64,000 nt of DNA from NCBI RefSeq assembly GCF_016889805.1, contig NZ_CP069535.1, forward strand, positions 3,782,001 through 3,846,000, written 5' to 3'. Shown in pieces: positions 39,758 to 47,177 of the stretch. A program made the position numbers and the translations under genes. The stretch comes from Rhodanobacter sp. FDAARGOS 1247. Lineage in GTDB: Bacteria > Pseudomonadota > Gammaproteobacteria > Xanthomonadales > Rhodanobacteraceae. The notes under the pieces are model-generated. The model saw nothing but the letters and a program-made list of their open reading frames with translations. It ran no database searches and was not told the DNA's origin. The stretch's first letter is position 1, and each line of letters opens with the position of its first letter.

Positions 39758-40162
39758 ATGACCATCCCGGCGGACCACAAGTTTTTCAATGCATGCAGTA
39801 CGGGCAAATCGGAACTTGTCCGTACACTCCTGGCTGCAGGCGTCGATCCGGAGTCTCGTGACTCCAACCAGTTCACGGGACTTATCTGGGCTGGAAGGAA
39901 GGGGCACATTGATGTCGCTGAAGCTCTTCTTTCCTATGGTGCGAACGCCGAAGCAGGTGATGCTCGCCGCCGCACACCGCTATTTCACGCGACTACGTAC
40001 CAAAGGTATAAGTTCGTACAATTCCTCGCCGCACGAGGGGCAAATCTGACTCCCGTCGACACACATGGTTGGTCGCCGCTTGACTTCTCGCTCTGCAGCC
40101 ATCACAAAAAGATGTCCGAATTGCTCGTTTCCCTTGGTGCAAAAAGCGCGAATTGTGCCTAG
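39758..40162 (+). CDS. cassette 3: ankyrin-repeat protein
   Basis: A 134-residue protein made of about three to four ankyrin repeats, recognisable as LVRTLLAAGVDPESRD, GHIDVAEALLSYGANAE, RTPLFHATTYQRYKFVQFLAARGAN and GWSPLDFS. These mediate protein binding. No signal peptide is present. The stop is TAG within the mutated inverse core GCCTAGC, so the core changed A to G while a stop was kept. Confidence 0.85.
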   Translation: MTIPADHKFFNACSTGKSELVRTLLAAGVDPESRDSNQFTGLIWAGRKGHIDVAEALLSYGANAEAGDARRRTPLFHATTYQRYKFVQFLAARGANLTPVDTHGWSPLDFSLCSHHKKMSELLVSLGAKSANCA

Positions 40163-40213
40163 CAATTCGTTCAAGGCGGACGGCTGCGCCGCCGCTTAAC
40201 TCCAGCGTTAGGT
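40157..40213 (+). other. attC4
   Basis: GCCTAGC (one change from GCCTAAC) to GTTAGGT. The change may weaken the R'' box. Confidence 0.9.
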
Positions 40214-40218
40214 CGCAG

Positions 40219-40560
40219 ATGAGCCACTTCCGTGCATTTGAAGTTGAAGTACTTCGACTTCTTGGCAATGCAACGCTCGGCGAGGCTGTGGTGGCGGCCG
40301 TCTGCCGTGACGCCGAGTTGGTCAGCTTCTACCATTCTGGCGTTGGGTACTTCCTAACCGTTCGCCATCATTTGCTGCCCAAAGCATGCGCGGTTCTTAG
40401 CCAACCGATGGTTCTTGGCCAAGTGGGCGAAGTGGCGGGTAGCTATCTCGTATTCGTGCAAGACAACGAACTCATGCTTGAGTACGCTGGCACAACCGAT
40501 GTCCCAGAAAGCGTCCGAGATCTTCCTGTCAAGGTTGTAGCGCAAGGCGCTGCACCCTAA
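40219..40560 (+). CDS. cassette 4: hypothetical protein
   Basis: A 113-residue soluble protein with no recognised family. The pattern of short beta strands (YFLTVRHHLL, GSYLVFVQDNELMLEYAG) suggests an alpha/beta fold. The ATG at 40219 is 6 bp from the attC core. The TAA stop lies in the next inverse core. Confidence 0.65.
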   Translation: MSHFRAFEVEVLRLLGNATLGEAVVAAVCRDAELVSFYHSGVGYFLTVRHHLLPKACAVLSQPMVLGQVGEVAGSYLVFVQDNELMLEYAGTTDVPESVRDLPVKVVAQGAAP

Positions 40561-40610
40561 CCACTCATCCAAGCGGACGGCTGCGCCGCCGCTTAATTCC
40601 GGCGTTAGGC
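40555..40610 (+). other. attC5
   Basis: CCCTAAC to GTTAGGC; one mismatch to the inverse core expected from cassette 4 start TTAGGT. Confidence 0.9.
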
Positions 40611-40625
40611 CGTAGGGAGCAGGTA

Positions 40626-40970
40626 TTGAACAAGTCTATTGCTAGCTCATTGCTCGCGATGCACGCCCTCGGGAACGTTGCCGCATTCATGTCCAATCCC
40701 GACTATTACCTGTGGGCAACTTTCTCTTTGCTTTCCCTGGCGGTTTGTTGCTTTCTAGTCAACAGACAAGTTGCCAAGCTCGTTGCGCTCTCTTACCTTG
40801 CAATCGGCCTGTATAGCTTCATCGTGGGCATCGCTTTTTTCGATCATGGGCAACTGAGCGGTCTTGGTGTCTTTGCAATCGTTCTGGTCTTTCCGCCAGC
40901 GTTCTACGTGGTCTATCGCGTTTATTCATCCAAGCCAAGAGCGGGTAACATAGCTTCCGGCGTGGCCTAA
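40626..40970 (+). CDS. cassette 5: small membrane protein
   Basis: A 114-residue protein with about three hydrophobic helices (residues 25-44, 51-71 and 79-98). It starts with TTG after a GGGAGCAGG ribosome-binding site. Function unknown. The stop is in the inverse core of attC6. Confidence 0.65.
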   Translation: MNKSIASSLLAMHALGNVAAFMSNPDYYLWATFSLLSLAVCCFLVNRQVAKLVALSYLAIGLYSFIVGIAFFDHGQLSGLGVFAIVLVFPPAFYVVYRVYSSKPRAGNIASGVA

Positions 40971-41021
40971 CCAATCATTCGAGGCGGACGGCTTCGCCGC
41001 CGCTCAATTCCAGCGTTAGGT
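40965..41021 (+). other. attC6
   Basis: GCCTAAC to GTTAGGT, matching cassette 5 start TTAGGC. Confidence 0.93.
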
Positions 41022-41049
41022 TCAGAGGATCGGAAACGAGGTACATGGA

Positions 41050-41364
41050 ATGAGCGAGTACAACCCAGATCGTCCGTACATCCGCGTACAAGACATGGCC
41101 ACCTTCAAGGCCATCGACACTGAAACAGCATCAATGTATGGCCGTACAGTTCGAGCCGCAGAAATTTCTAACGTCGACTACAAGATGCACTTCACTAGGT
41201 TTCATGAGACCTCATCTATGAAGCCGCCACCGAGTTGCGGCAGAATTTTCATGGGCTATGTCGTTGTCCGTAAGCTGGGAAGGCCCGATCAGTATGAAAC
41301 GTGGATGCCTGATCATGTATTCGAAGAGCTCTACGGTCAGCCAGTTTCGACGCCAGAAACCTAA
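41050..41364 (+). CDS. cassette 6: hypothetical protein
   Basis: A 104-residue soluble protein with aromatic and charged residues throughout and no recognised family. The ATG is 29 bp from the attC core, preceded by GAGGTACATGG. Ends with TAA in the inverse core. Confidence 0.62.
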   Translation: MSEYNPDRPYIRVQDMATFKAIDTETASMYGRTVRAAEISNVDYKMHFTRFHETSSMKPPPSCGRIFMGYVVVRKLGRPDQYETWMPDHVFEELYGQPVSTPET

Positions 41365-41415
41365 CATTTCGTTCAAGGCGGACGGCTTCGCCGCCGCTTA
41401 ACTCCAGCGTTAGGC
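41359..41415 (+). other. attC7
   Basis: ACCTAAC to GTTAGGC, matching cassette 6 start TTAGGT. Confidence 0.93.
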
Positions 41416-41420
41416 CGCAG

Positions 41421-41762
41421 ATGAAGAATCTCGACATATTCTTAGACCGGGTCGAATCAGACGGCATTTTCGTCGCAACCAATAATGCTGACGAGGTGCC
41501 GGTCGGCACAGTGTTCACGCAGCTCGTAAGGATTCGCGCCGGGGGTGCCTCCGACGATGGTAGCGGTGTTGAGTTGTCCTCAACCCCTGTTCGCCTCCGC
41601 CTGAGTAGCGCTGTCATTTTTCGTAAGGCTGTTCCGGCAATACCTCGGGGCTGGAGCGCAGGCCTACGCCTAGACGGCACGGGCTTGGATGCAGTCACAG
41701 ATGCACTTTCTGGCAAGATGGCAGGAGAGTTCATTCACCTGCGGGCTGCGGATGCGGCCTAA
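41421..41762 (+). CDS. cassette 7: hypothetical beta-rich protein
   Basis: A 113-residue protein. Alternating hydrophobic strands and the segment VPVGTVFTQL ... VRLRLSSAVIFRKAVPAIPRGWSAGLRLDG recall a small beta barrel, vaguely like translation-factor domain 2, but the similarity is too weak to name. Ends in the inverse core. Confidence 0.62.
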   Translation: MKNLDIFLDRVESDGIFVATNNADEVPVGTVFTQLVRIRAGGASDDGSGVELSSTPVRLRLSSAVIFRKAVPAIPRGWSAGLRLDGTGLDAVTDALSGKMAGEFIHLRAADAA

Positions 41763-41813
41763 CATCTCGTTCGAGGCGGACGGCTACGCCGCCGCTCAAC
41801 TCAAGCGTTAGAC
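41757..41813 (+). other. attC8
   Basis: GCCTAAC to GTTAGAC, matching cassette 7 start TTAGGC. Confidence 0.93.
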
Positions 41814-41825
41814 GCCACAACAAAC

Positions 41826-42053
41826 ATGTCCGAGAACTCTGCGAAGCCCTACGAGGAAACGGTGTCGTGTGAGGCACGGCAAGATGAGGGCGTCATCTTC
41901 ATCAAGGTTGTTGCAATGCCATTCGAGGGTGCGGTCGAGTTCGACACCGCGCAAGCACGCGCATTTGCAAAGCGCATTCTTGCTGCTGTTGAGGTCGTCG
42001 AAAGTGGTTGGGTTGGTAATTCGGGGGCCCCGCCTGTCGCAGGTGGCGTCTAA
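41826..42053 (+). CDS. cassette 8: small hypothetical protein
   Basis: A 75-residue acidic protein with one beta-rich half (GVIFIKVVAMPFEGAVEF) and one helix (TAQARAFAKRILAAVEVVE). Unknown family. This is the shortest cassette in the array. The TAA stop lies in GTCTAAC. Confidence 0.6.
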   Translation: MSENSAKPYEETVSCEARQDEGVIFIKVVAMPFEGAVEFDTAQARAFAKRILAAVEVVESGWVGNSGAPPVAGGV

Positions 42054-42104
42054 CATCTCGTTCAAGGCGGACGGCTTCGCCGCCGCTTAACTCCAGCGTT
42101 ATAC
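42048..42104 (+). other. attC9
   Basis: GTCTAAC to GTTATAC. The inverse core pairs with cassette 8 start TTAGAC; the unusual GTTATAC belongs to cassette 9. Confidence 0.92.
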
Positions 42105-42114
42105 GAGAGACACT

Positions 42115-42527
42115 ATGCGTCGCAGGAAACGCTCGCCCTAAGCATCCTCAGCTTGGCAAGCTGCCAACTGAGCCAGCCGTGTTCAAACATGAGGTTCGAG
42201 CGCTTCAATGGCGCAGACCGAATAGAGATCACCAACCTGAGCAACCAATCGCTTCGGATCATTAGCGGGAAGCATGAAATTCAAAAGTTTGCTGCGTTTG
42301 CTCAAGCGCATGGTTCCGACTGGGCCACGCCGGTCACCGGCACGCCCGTCGCAGAGGTCCGCGCAAATTTTTATTCGGGGGACAAATTTCTTGGCGACCT
42401 CGGCGTAGGCAGCAATTTTTTAACTGCGCAAGGTTACGGCTATTTCCAGAGCCGTACCGTTTCACAGGAAGACCGCAAAGCAATAATGAAGCTATTTGGC
42501 GTGTTAGATCCTTATGCGGCTAAGTAA
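42115..42527 (+). pseudogene. cassette 9: lipoprotein gene with frameshifted signal peptide
   Basis: The main frame (readable to 42527) contains LALSILSLASC, a convincing lipobox with Cys codon at 42162, followed by about 120 residues of a small beta-rich protein. No ATG, GTG or TTG precedes the lipobox in that frame except a TTG inside it. An ATG at 42115 with arginine-rich codons lies one frame off and stops after 8 codons. A single indel near 42120-42135 would join them into a normal lipoprotein signal. Function unknown. Confidence 0.55.
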
Positions 42528-42533
42528 TCAAGG

Positions 42534-42593
42534 GTATAACAACTCGTCCAAGCGGACGCGCGTGCCGCGCGCCGCTTAACTCCAGCGTTAGGC
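42534..42593 (+). other. attC10
   Basis: GTATAAC to GTTAGGC. The rare inverse core GTATAAC is exactly complementary to cassette 9's rare start TTATAC. The stem is the CGCG type (ACGCGCGTGCCGCGCG). Confidence 0.93.
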
Positions 42594-42601
42594 CGCTCTT
42601 C

Positions 42602-42853
42602 ATGACAATGCCGCAAGAACCTGTCCCGGAAGTTGAGGAGTTCCTGTTTGGTTCGGGATTGGTCGTAGACGACTACTATGTGGAGCGCTCGCCAGTCTCC
42701 GAAGTCATCTGCTACGTCAACCGAGATGGCCGCGCTTTCGATCTCCATATCAGCAACGAGAAGCTGGCGTCGGCAGCAATTGAACATCTCTTGAGACTTG
42801 GCGTTCGGGTCGTGACGCTCGGTGGGGTCGCACAAGTAGAGTCCGCGCCCTAA
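42602..42853 (+). CDS. cassette 10: hypothetical protein
   Basis: An 83-residue acidic soluble protein with alternating strands and a helix (NEKLASAAIEHLLRLG). No recognised family. The stop is in the inverse core CCCTAAC. Confidence 0.6.
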   Translation: MTMPQEPVPEVEEFLFGSGLVVDDYYVERSPVSEVICYVNRDGRAFDLHISNEKLASAAIEHLLRLGVRVVTLGGVAQVESAP

Positions 42854-42904
42854 CATCTCGTTCAAGGCGGACGGCTTCGCCGCCGCTTAACTCCAGCGTT
42901 AGGC
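42848..42904 (+). other. attC11
   Basis: CCCTAAC to GTTAGGC; one mismatch to the expected GCCTAAC. Confidence 0.92.
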
Positions 42905-42921
42905 CAAAACTAGGGAGTTCC

Positions 42922-43401
42922 ATGAAGACGCTGCTATCTCTACTTCTGACCCTCCTAGCCTTTCCGGTGCTGGCAACAGGGCCTCAGCTTTCCCCGAATG
43001 CTCCAAAAGACAAGCCGCAAAGTGTACCGCTTGGGCAAATGAGCACCCTTGAGGCAGCGATGGCTCCCTACGTAGCTCAGGCCAGATCCACCTATCCGGA
43101 GGCAAGATCTCGCTTCCTAGCCGGCCTGCCTATTGGGCAATCCTTCTTTGTCACTGCTCGCTTGCACGATGCTTACGGCATGACCGAGCAAGTATTCATC
43201 GCGGTCAGCGCCATCCACAAAGGTATGATCACCGGGCGGATCGCAAGCCAAATCGGTCATGTCTCCGGGTACCGATTTGGCGACCCATACACCTTCTGCG
43301 AGTCCGACCTCCTTGACTGGCTCATCACGCACCCTGACGGCTCAGAGGAAGGCAACGTAGTGGGAAAATTTCTGGATACCTATCAAGGTGACGGTGCCTA
43401 A
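42922..43401 (+). CDS. cassette 11: exported DUF2314-like protein
   Basis: A 159-residue protein with a Sec signal peptide (residues 1-19). Residues 55-130 resemble DUF2314: YPEARSRFLAGLPIGQSFFV, then EQVFIAVSAIHKGMITGRIA and a GYRFGDPYTFCESDLLDW segment. DUF2314 proteins have no established activity. The exported form suggests a periplasmic role. Confidence 0.72.
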   Translation: MKTLLSLLLTLLAFPVLATGPQLSPNAPKDKPQSVPLGQMSTLEAAMAPYVAQARSTYPEARSRFLAGLPIGQSFFVTARLHDAYGMTEQVFIAVSAIHKGMITGRIASQIGHVSGYRFGDPYTFCESDLLDWLITHPDGSEEGNVVGKFLDTYQGDGA

Positions 43402-43451
43402 CAAGTCATTCAAGCGGACGGCTACGCCGCCGCTTAATTCCAGCGTTAGAC
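43396..43451 (+). other. attC12
   Basis: GCCTAAC to GTTAGAC, matching cassette 11 start TTAGGC. Confidence 0.93.
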
Positions 43452-43525
43452 GGCAGAGCTGACTCTTGGCCAGCATCACGCCACGTGTCGTATCGTTGCG
43501 ATTTCGAAGATTCCCGGGGGTACAT

Positions 43526-43776
43526 ATGGGTGATATCACCAAGAAAGAGCTTAAAGACATTGTGTTTGTCACTGCTCACAATGCAGGCGCGCTCACCGAC
43601 GATGTCCAGAGCAAGATTGACGCGCCTTCGACTTCTATACATATCAACGCTTCCTCAAGCTCACCTTAGAGCGGAGAGAGAAAGCAGACCGTACGGGAGA
43701 ACATGGTGGGGGAACTAGGAGCGCAACATCTCTCAGAGAAGCGCTCGAGCACCTTGATTACATTCTTTCCCAATAG
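43526..43776 (+). pseudogene. cassette 12: frameshifted hypothetical gene
   Basis: From the ATG at 43526 the frame encodes MGDITKKELKDIVFVTAHNAG ... SKID and then degenerates into a Ser-rich tail ending at 43669. In another frame from about 43622 a protein-like stretch continues (AFDFYTYQRFLKLTLERREK ... LREALEHLDYILSQ) to a TAG at 43774. A one-base indel near 43618-43626 would make one protein of about 82 residues. The family is not recognised. The remaining 70 bp before the attC are non-coding. Confidence 0.65.
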
Positions 43777-43845
43777 TTACCTCCGGCTTTGAGTACAGGC
43801 CATGCGAATTACGGTTACGCTCCAACCGACGGCGCAACGTGTGCC

Positions 43846-43902
43846 GTCTAACCAGTCATTCGAGGCGGACGGCTCCGCCGCCGCTCAATTCCAGCGTTAG
43901 AC
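43846..43902 (+). other. attC13
   Basis: GTCTAAC to GTTAGAC, matching cassette 12 start TTAGAC. Confidence 0.93.
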
Positions 43903-43908
43903 ACCACA

Positions 43909-44247
43909 ATGAAGGTTCTCATCAAATTGGGAGTCATGCTGGCAGTAGCGGTGCCGGCGTCGTGTCTCGCCCAGCAAGTCGGTGCTTCTGCGCACGCAAA
44001 GAAGTTCAAGGTCCCAACCACGGAGCGCGCTTGCTTGCAAAAGAGCGGCGAGTGGATTCCGGTAATGCCAGGCAACACCACCCACTATTGCTTCATGCTC
44101 ACGAGCGACGGTGGCAAGCCTTGCAAAAACTCAAAAGATTGTCAGAGCGTTTGTATCGCGGAGCCTCGCGGCAACAAGTGCGCTGTCACGTTTACAGGGT
44201 GCTTTCAACCAACGGGGCACGGTACCGTCACGCAATGTGTAAATTGA
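43909..44247 (+). CDS. cassette 13: secreted cysteine-rich protein
   Basis: A 112-residue protein with a Sec signal peptide (residues 1-21, ending CLAQ). The mature part has eight cysteines with spacing like a disulfide-stabilised domain (ACLQKSGEW, HYCF, KPCKNSKDCQSVCI, KCAV, GCF, QCVN). Likely periplasmic or secreted; the role is unknown. Stop is 20 bp before the attC. Confidence 0.7.
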   Translation: MKVLIKLGVMLAVAVPASCLAQQVGASAHAKKFKVPTTERACLQKSGEWIPVMPGNTTHYCFMLTSDGGKPCKNSKDCQSVCIAEPRGNKCAVTFTGCFQPTGHGTVTQCVN

Positions 44248-44264
44248 GCGTATGGGCACGTGGT

Positions 44265-44322
44265 GTCTAACAACTCATTCCAGCGGACGCGCTGCGCGCG
44301 CCGCTAAATTCAAGCGTTAGGG
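44265..44322 (+). other. attC14
   Basis: GTCTAAC to GTTAGGG, matching cassette 13 start TTAGAC. Stem variant GCGCTGCGCGCGCCGC. Confidence 0.92.
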
Positions 44323-44326
44323 CGCA

Positions 44327-44827
44327 ATGGACGCACTCCCGCAAACCAGCCTCACAAAACCTGAGTTGCTGACCATAGCAAAGGGCCTCAGGGCATGCGA
44401 GCCGACCGCAATAGATCGAGCTGTGGCTTTTCTTGTACAGGACAGCCGGGGCAATTGGCACAACCGAGCACACGCCAAGTTCTCTCGTCGGCTTAAACAT
44501 TGCTCGCTTAGTCCTACCCAGTCCAAAGCATTGGTTGGCTGTATCACTGCTCGCTTGGCGCATGGCTACTTCTCTGAGCAATTTGCAGACCAACTCAGAC
44601 TCGCACTGTTCCTCGACCGCGATGCGCTACTTGGCACCGCCACAGAGGCCCTTGGCAGCGTTCTGCCGCATGTTCGGCGGTATGCTGGCTGGGTAATCGC
44701 TTCCCAGGGGGCGGGTTGCGCCCTAACAATTCATTCAAGCCGAAGCCGCTTCGCGGCTCGGCTTAATTCAGGAGTTAGGTGCAATGGACACTGCGCAGCA
44801 AATCGAATGGGCAGCAAAGCAGGTTGA
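44327..44827 (+). CDS. cassette 14: hypothetical protein reading through its attC
   Basis: An ORF of 166 residues. The first ~130 residues form a basic helical protein of unknown family. No stop occurs before the attC, so the frame continues through attC15 and ends inside cassette 15, adding about 35 residues encoded by recombination-site and next-cassette DNA. It overlaps the cassette 15 gene by 44 bp in a different frame. Confidence 0.6.
   Translation: MDALPQTSLTKPELLTIAKGLRACEPTAIDRAVAFLVQDSRGNWHNRAHAKFSRRLKHCSLSPTQSKALVGCITARLAHGYFSEQFADQLRLALFLDRDALLGTATEALGSVLPHVRRYAGWVIASQGAGCALTIHSSRSRFAARLNSGVRCNGHCAANRMGSKAG
44721..44780 (+). other. attC15 (Xanthomonas-like variant)
   Basis: CCCTAAC to GTTAGGT. 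The inverse core is complementary to cassette 14 start TTAGGG. The stem is AAGCCGA...TCGGCTT, different from the array's common GGCGG stem. Confidence 0.92.
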
Positions 44828-45080
44828 GGCGCTCCCGCACGAGCTGTCTTGGCGTACCTCCGTCCTCCGTCAGCTGCAGTACTGTCAGGCGGTGCTTTCT
44901 GGCACTGAGCCACCTGAGCGCCTCGAAGAGCTCACCATGGGCATCATCGCCGTGCGCGAACTTGAAGGGTGGCAGCCAGAAGAACTGCCGAGCACAATCT
45001 CCGCAGTCCAGTACGAGCTTCAGCAAAGGTATCTTCCGTACGCAGCAAAGGTGCGCCTGGGCATCCATCGCCGCACCTAA
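44784..45080 (+). CDS. cassette 15: Tsi6-like immunity protein
   Basis: A 98-residue helical protein. The stretch LRQLQYCQAVLSG followed by RLEELTMGIIAVRELE and PEEL matches the conserved pattern of Pseudomonas Tsi6 (QLQY..SVL, LTLGSIAVKEF, PEL), the immunity protein that blocks the T6SS effector Tse6, an NAD(P)+ glycohydrolase. No effector gene accompanies it, so it would be an orphan immunity gene. The identification is from memory of Tsi6 and needs a profile search. The stop is in the inverse core. Confidence 0.7.
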   Translation: MDTAQQIEWAAKQVEALPHELSWRTSVLRQLQYCQAVLSGTEPPERLEELTMGIIAVRELEGWQPEELPSTISAVQYELQQRYLPYAAKVRLGIHRRT

Positions 45081-45135
45081 CAACTCGTTCAAGGCGGACG
45101 CGCGTACCGCCCGCCGCTTAACTCAAGCGTTAGGC
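45075..45135 (+). other. attC16
   Basis: ACCTAAC to GTTAGGC, matching cassette 15 start TTAGGT. CGCG-type stem. Confidence 0.93.
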
Positions 45136-45138
45136 CTC

Positions 45139-45471
45139 ATGAAAGCTTTGCTACTCGCCGCCCTGTTATCAGTAATTTCGGTGCCTGCTCCCGCTCAGGA
45201 GCATAGAGAATTTCTGTCTTGGTATAACGGCTGGACGGTCCAGACAATTTGGGGCGTTGGAAAAATCTACGGCAGCTACTTCGGTACAACAGTTAAGTGT
45301 GGAAGCGTCGCGATTCCGGTCCATCCGATCTACGACACCCATCAAGCCGCCGCTCCCCCAACAGCCAAAGAATCAAGCGAATATGCAGCCGCAAAAAACC
45401 TGGCACTTCTCCACGAACTTGAAGCGAACGGCAACAAATGCACGTTCCAACTTATCGCAGAGAAGTCCTAA
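45139..45471 (+). CDS. cassette 16: exported hypothetical protein
   Basis: A 110-residue protein with a signal peptide (residues 1-20, ending APAQ). The mature part is small, aromatic (FLSWYNGW, GKIYGSYFG) with two cysteines (VKCGS, NKCTF) and a C-terminal helix. Unknown family. The attC reading frame upstream is open but the ATG at 45139 starts the signal peptide. Confidence 0.68.
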   Translation: MKALLLAALLSVISVPAPAQEHREFLSWYNGWTVQTIWGVGKIYGSYFGTTVKCGSVAIPVHPIYDTHQAAAPPTAKESSEYAAAKNLALLHELEANGNKCTFQLIAEKS

Positions 45472-45522
45472 CCAGTCGTTCAAGGCGGACGGCTTCGCCG
45501 CCGCTTAACTCCAGCGTTGGGC
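45466..45522 (+). other. attC17
   Basis: TCCTAAC to GTTGGGC; one mismatch to the expected GCCTAAC. Confidence 0.9.
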
Positions 45523-45527
45523 CGCGC

Positions 45528-45884
45528 ATGACAGATCTTCGCCAACTTCGAGAAATCGCAGCGCAGCTTCGAGAGTTGCAGCGAACTTCCCCAACTGCTG
45601 CCGCTGACATCCTGGCCTGGGATGCCTCAGCCCGCAGATTCTCAGAGTCGCTAGACGTGGCGCTTCCGCCCGAAGTTATGCATTACCTGCATGACGCTGA
45701 TATCCGCGTCAAGGATCCCGGCTATCGCGTCGCTCAAGATAAGGCAATATCGGGCATCATCGCGGATCTGGAGGCAGGCATCCTTCCCCAGACTACCGCC
45801 CTCGGCCTCTCCTTTCACCCGCGCTGGCTGGGGGCGCTCGCCCTTATTGTTTTAGTGATCATCTCTTGGGCCGTTGTCCGATGA
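45528..45884 (+). CDS. cassette 17: C-terminally membrane-anchored protein
   Basis: A 118-residue protein with a helical soluble part (residues 1-95) and one hydrophobic helix at the extreme C terminus (about 99-116, WLGALALIVLVIISWAVV), the layout of a tail-anchored protein. Unknown family. The stop is 3 bp before a long, atypical attC. Confidence 0.66.
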   Translation: MTDLRQLREIAAQLRELQRTSPTAAADILAWDASARRFSESLDVALPPEVMHYLHDADIRVKDPGYRVAQDKAISGIIADLEAGILPQTTALGLSFHPRWLGALALIVLVIISWAVVR

Positions 45885-45887
45885 GCG

Positions 45888-45999
45888 GCCTAACAATGCG
45901 TTCAAGCCGAAATTGCATCGCTACGCCAACAACATGGCAGAAAGAGCTTGCCATGTTGTGAGCTACGCGCTGCAATTCGGCTTGACTTGAGCGTTAGCC
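45888..45999 (+). other. attC18 (long variant, 112 bp)
   Basis: GCCTAAC to GTTAGCC. The internal stem includes an 11-bp inverted repeat ACAACATGGCA/TGCCATGTTGT. About twice the usual length; similar in its outer parts to attC31. Confidence 0.88.
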
Positions 46000-46002
46000 C
46001 TT

Positions 46003-46407
46003 ATGTTCAAAGTACAGCCACTAAAACATGTTGTGCCATTCACTGCGTCGGTGTTCATCACATCGTTGGTTGTAGCCATGTACCCGTTTCACTTTGCATC
46101 CCTCAATCTTCCGGAAACCCTTAAGACGTATCTGCCAGGCGTTGTACTGTGCGCGATCTTTTCAGGCTTCGCATTTTGGCTTGGTTTGGGCTTTAGTCAT
46201 CGCGTCCCAGATGCGCGCAAGACATTTTTCCTGGTCGCAATTTTCTACTTTGTATCGTTCATGGCTGTAAAAGCTATGGCTGCGTACATCGCGTGGTACA
46301 TGATTTTTTCTATCCTAGTAATCGCTTTTCCTGTCATTCTCGGTGCATGTTGGCCCGCGGCTTGGGCTAACAACTCGTCCAAGGCGGACGCCTCCGGCGC
46401 CGCTTAA
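46003..46407 (+). CDS. cassette 18: small membrane protein, C terminus encoded by attC
   Basis: A 134-residue protein with about four hydrophobic helices (residues 10-30, 44-63, 73-93 and 96-116). Translation continues into attC19, where the last residues (NNSSKADASGAA) are encoded, and stops at the TAA inside the attC stem. The ATG at 46003 lies 4 bp after the attC core. Confidence 0.66.
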   Translation: MFKVQPLKHVVPFTASVFITSLVVAMYPFHFASLNLPETLKTYLPGVVLCAIFSGFAFWLGLGFSHRVPDARKTFFLVAIFYFVSFMAVKAMAAYIAWYMIFSILVIAFPVILGACWPAAWANNSSKADASGAA

Positions 46408-46421
46408 CTCCAGCGCTAGGC
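46375..46421 (+). other. attC19 (short)
   Basis: GGCTAAC to GCTAGGC. The inverse core is exactly complementary to cassette 18's uncommon start TTAGCC. The right core has T to C (GCTAGGC). Confidence 0.9.
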
Positions 46422-46426
46422 CTTCA

Positions 46427-46744
46427 GTGAGCATCGCGGAACTCCAATCCAAATCTGCCTCGCCGAGCGAGCTTGTGCTGCCACTCGCAGCGGCTATCGA
46501 AGCGCTACAACTCTTGGAGCAAGCGGGCGTTGTGGTTGTCGGCTGGGAGGGTTGGCTGCACTACCCAGATGGCAAGCTCGGGCATTCAATGAAGCACCAA
46601 GGCACTGCATTCACTTCCCAACTGACTCAAGCCGAAATGTATGCTTGGTTCCGTAGCACCATGCACAGGTCTCAAGCTGAGCATCACAATCATCCAGAGG
46701 CGTCTGGCAGTGAGCTTCTTTTCTGCATCACGGTACAGGCCTAA
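46427..46744 (+). CDS. cassette 19: hypothetical protein
   Basis: A 105-residue soluble protein with GTG start. A helical N-terminal half leads to VVVVGWEGWLHYPDGKLGHS and a histidine-rich segment (RSQAEHHNHPEA). It has the feel of a small immunity or stress protein but I recognise no family. Ends in the inverse core. Confidence 0.6.
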   Translation: MSIAELQSKSASPSELVLPLAAAIEALQLLEQAGVVVVGWEGWLHYPDGKLGHSMKHQGTAFTSQLTQAEMYAWFRSTMHRSQAEHHNHPEASGSELLFCITVQA

Positions 46745-46801
46745 CCCATCATCCAAGCGGACGCGCGAAAAGCCGCGCGTCGCTTAACTCCAGCGTTAGG
46801 C
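46739..46801 (+). other. attC20
   Basis: GCCTAAC to GTTAGGC, CGCG-type stem with an AAAA loop. Confidence 0.92.
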
Positions 46802-46825
46802 TTCAAGGAGCATCCTCTGTACCTT

Positions 46826-47107
46826 GTGAGATATGAGACTCGTCCCTTGGTTTCTGACAGTCTCGTCAGCCCTACCGGTGCCATGGTCAATGTGTGGGTC
46901 GTCGCACCTACTGAGCAGCAAGCACTCGACCGCGCAGCACAAGAGATTCAAGAAGCTGGTTGGCGCATCGAAGTTCTTGACGCCGTCTTTGTTGTTACCC
47001 GCGAGGATTTCAGTAAAGACAACACAGACCTGGAGTACTTCGAGCAGGCATTGGTAGACGGCATCGTCTTGGTCTTTCACACTTGGCAAGACGGCACGCG
47101 GCACTGA
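46826..47107 (+). CDS. cassette 20: hypothetical protein
   Basis: About 93 residues, alpha/beta, with VNVWVVAPTEQQALDRAAQEIQEAGW as its best-defined part. Unknown family. The GTG at 46826 is 15 bp from an AAGGAG site (46805-46810), too far for good initiation; an in-frame CTG at 46817 has ideal spacing and would add three residues (MYL), so a CTG start is possible. Confidence 0.58.
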   Translation: MRYETRPLVSDSLVSPTGAMVNVWVVAPTEQQALDRAAQEIQEAGWRIEVLDAVFVVTREDFSKDNTDLEYFEQALVDGIVLVFHTWQDGTRH

Positions 47108-47117
47108 CTTGCTGCAT

Positions 47118-47173
47118 GCCTAACATCTCATTCAAGCGGACGGCTACGCCGCCGCTTAATTCCAGCGTTAGGC
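47118..47173 (+). other. attC21
   Basis: GCCTAAC to GTTAGGC, matching cassette 20 start TTAGGC. Confidence 0.93.
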
Positions 47174-47177
47174 GCCT

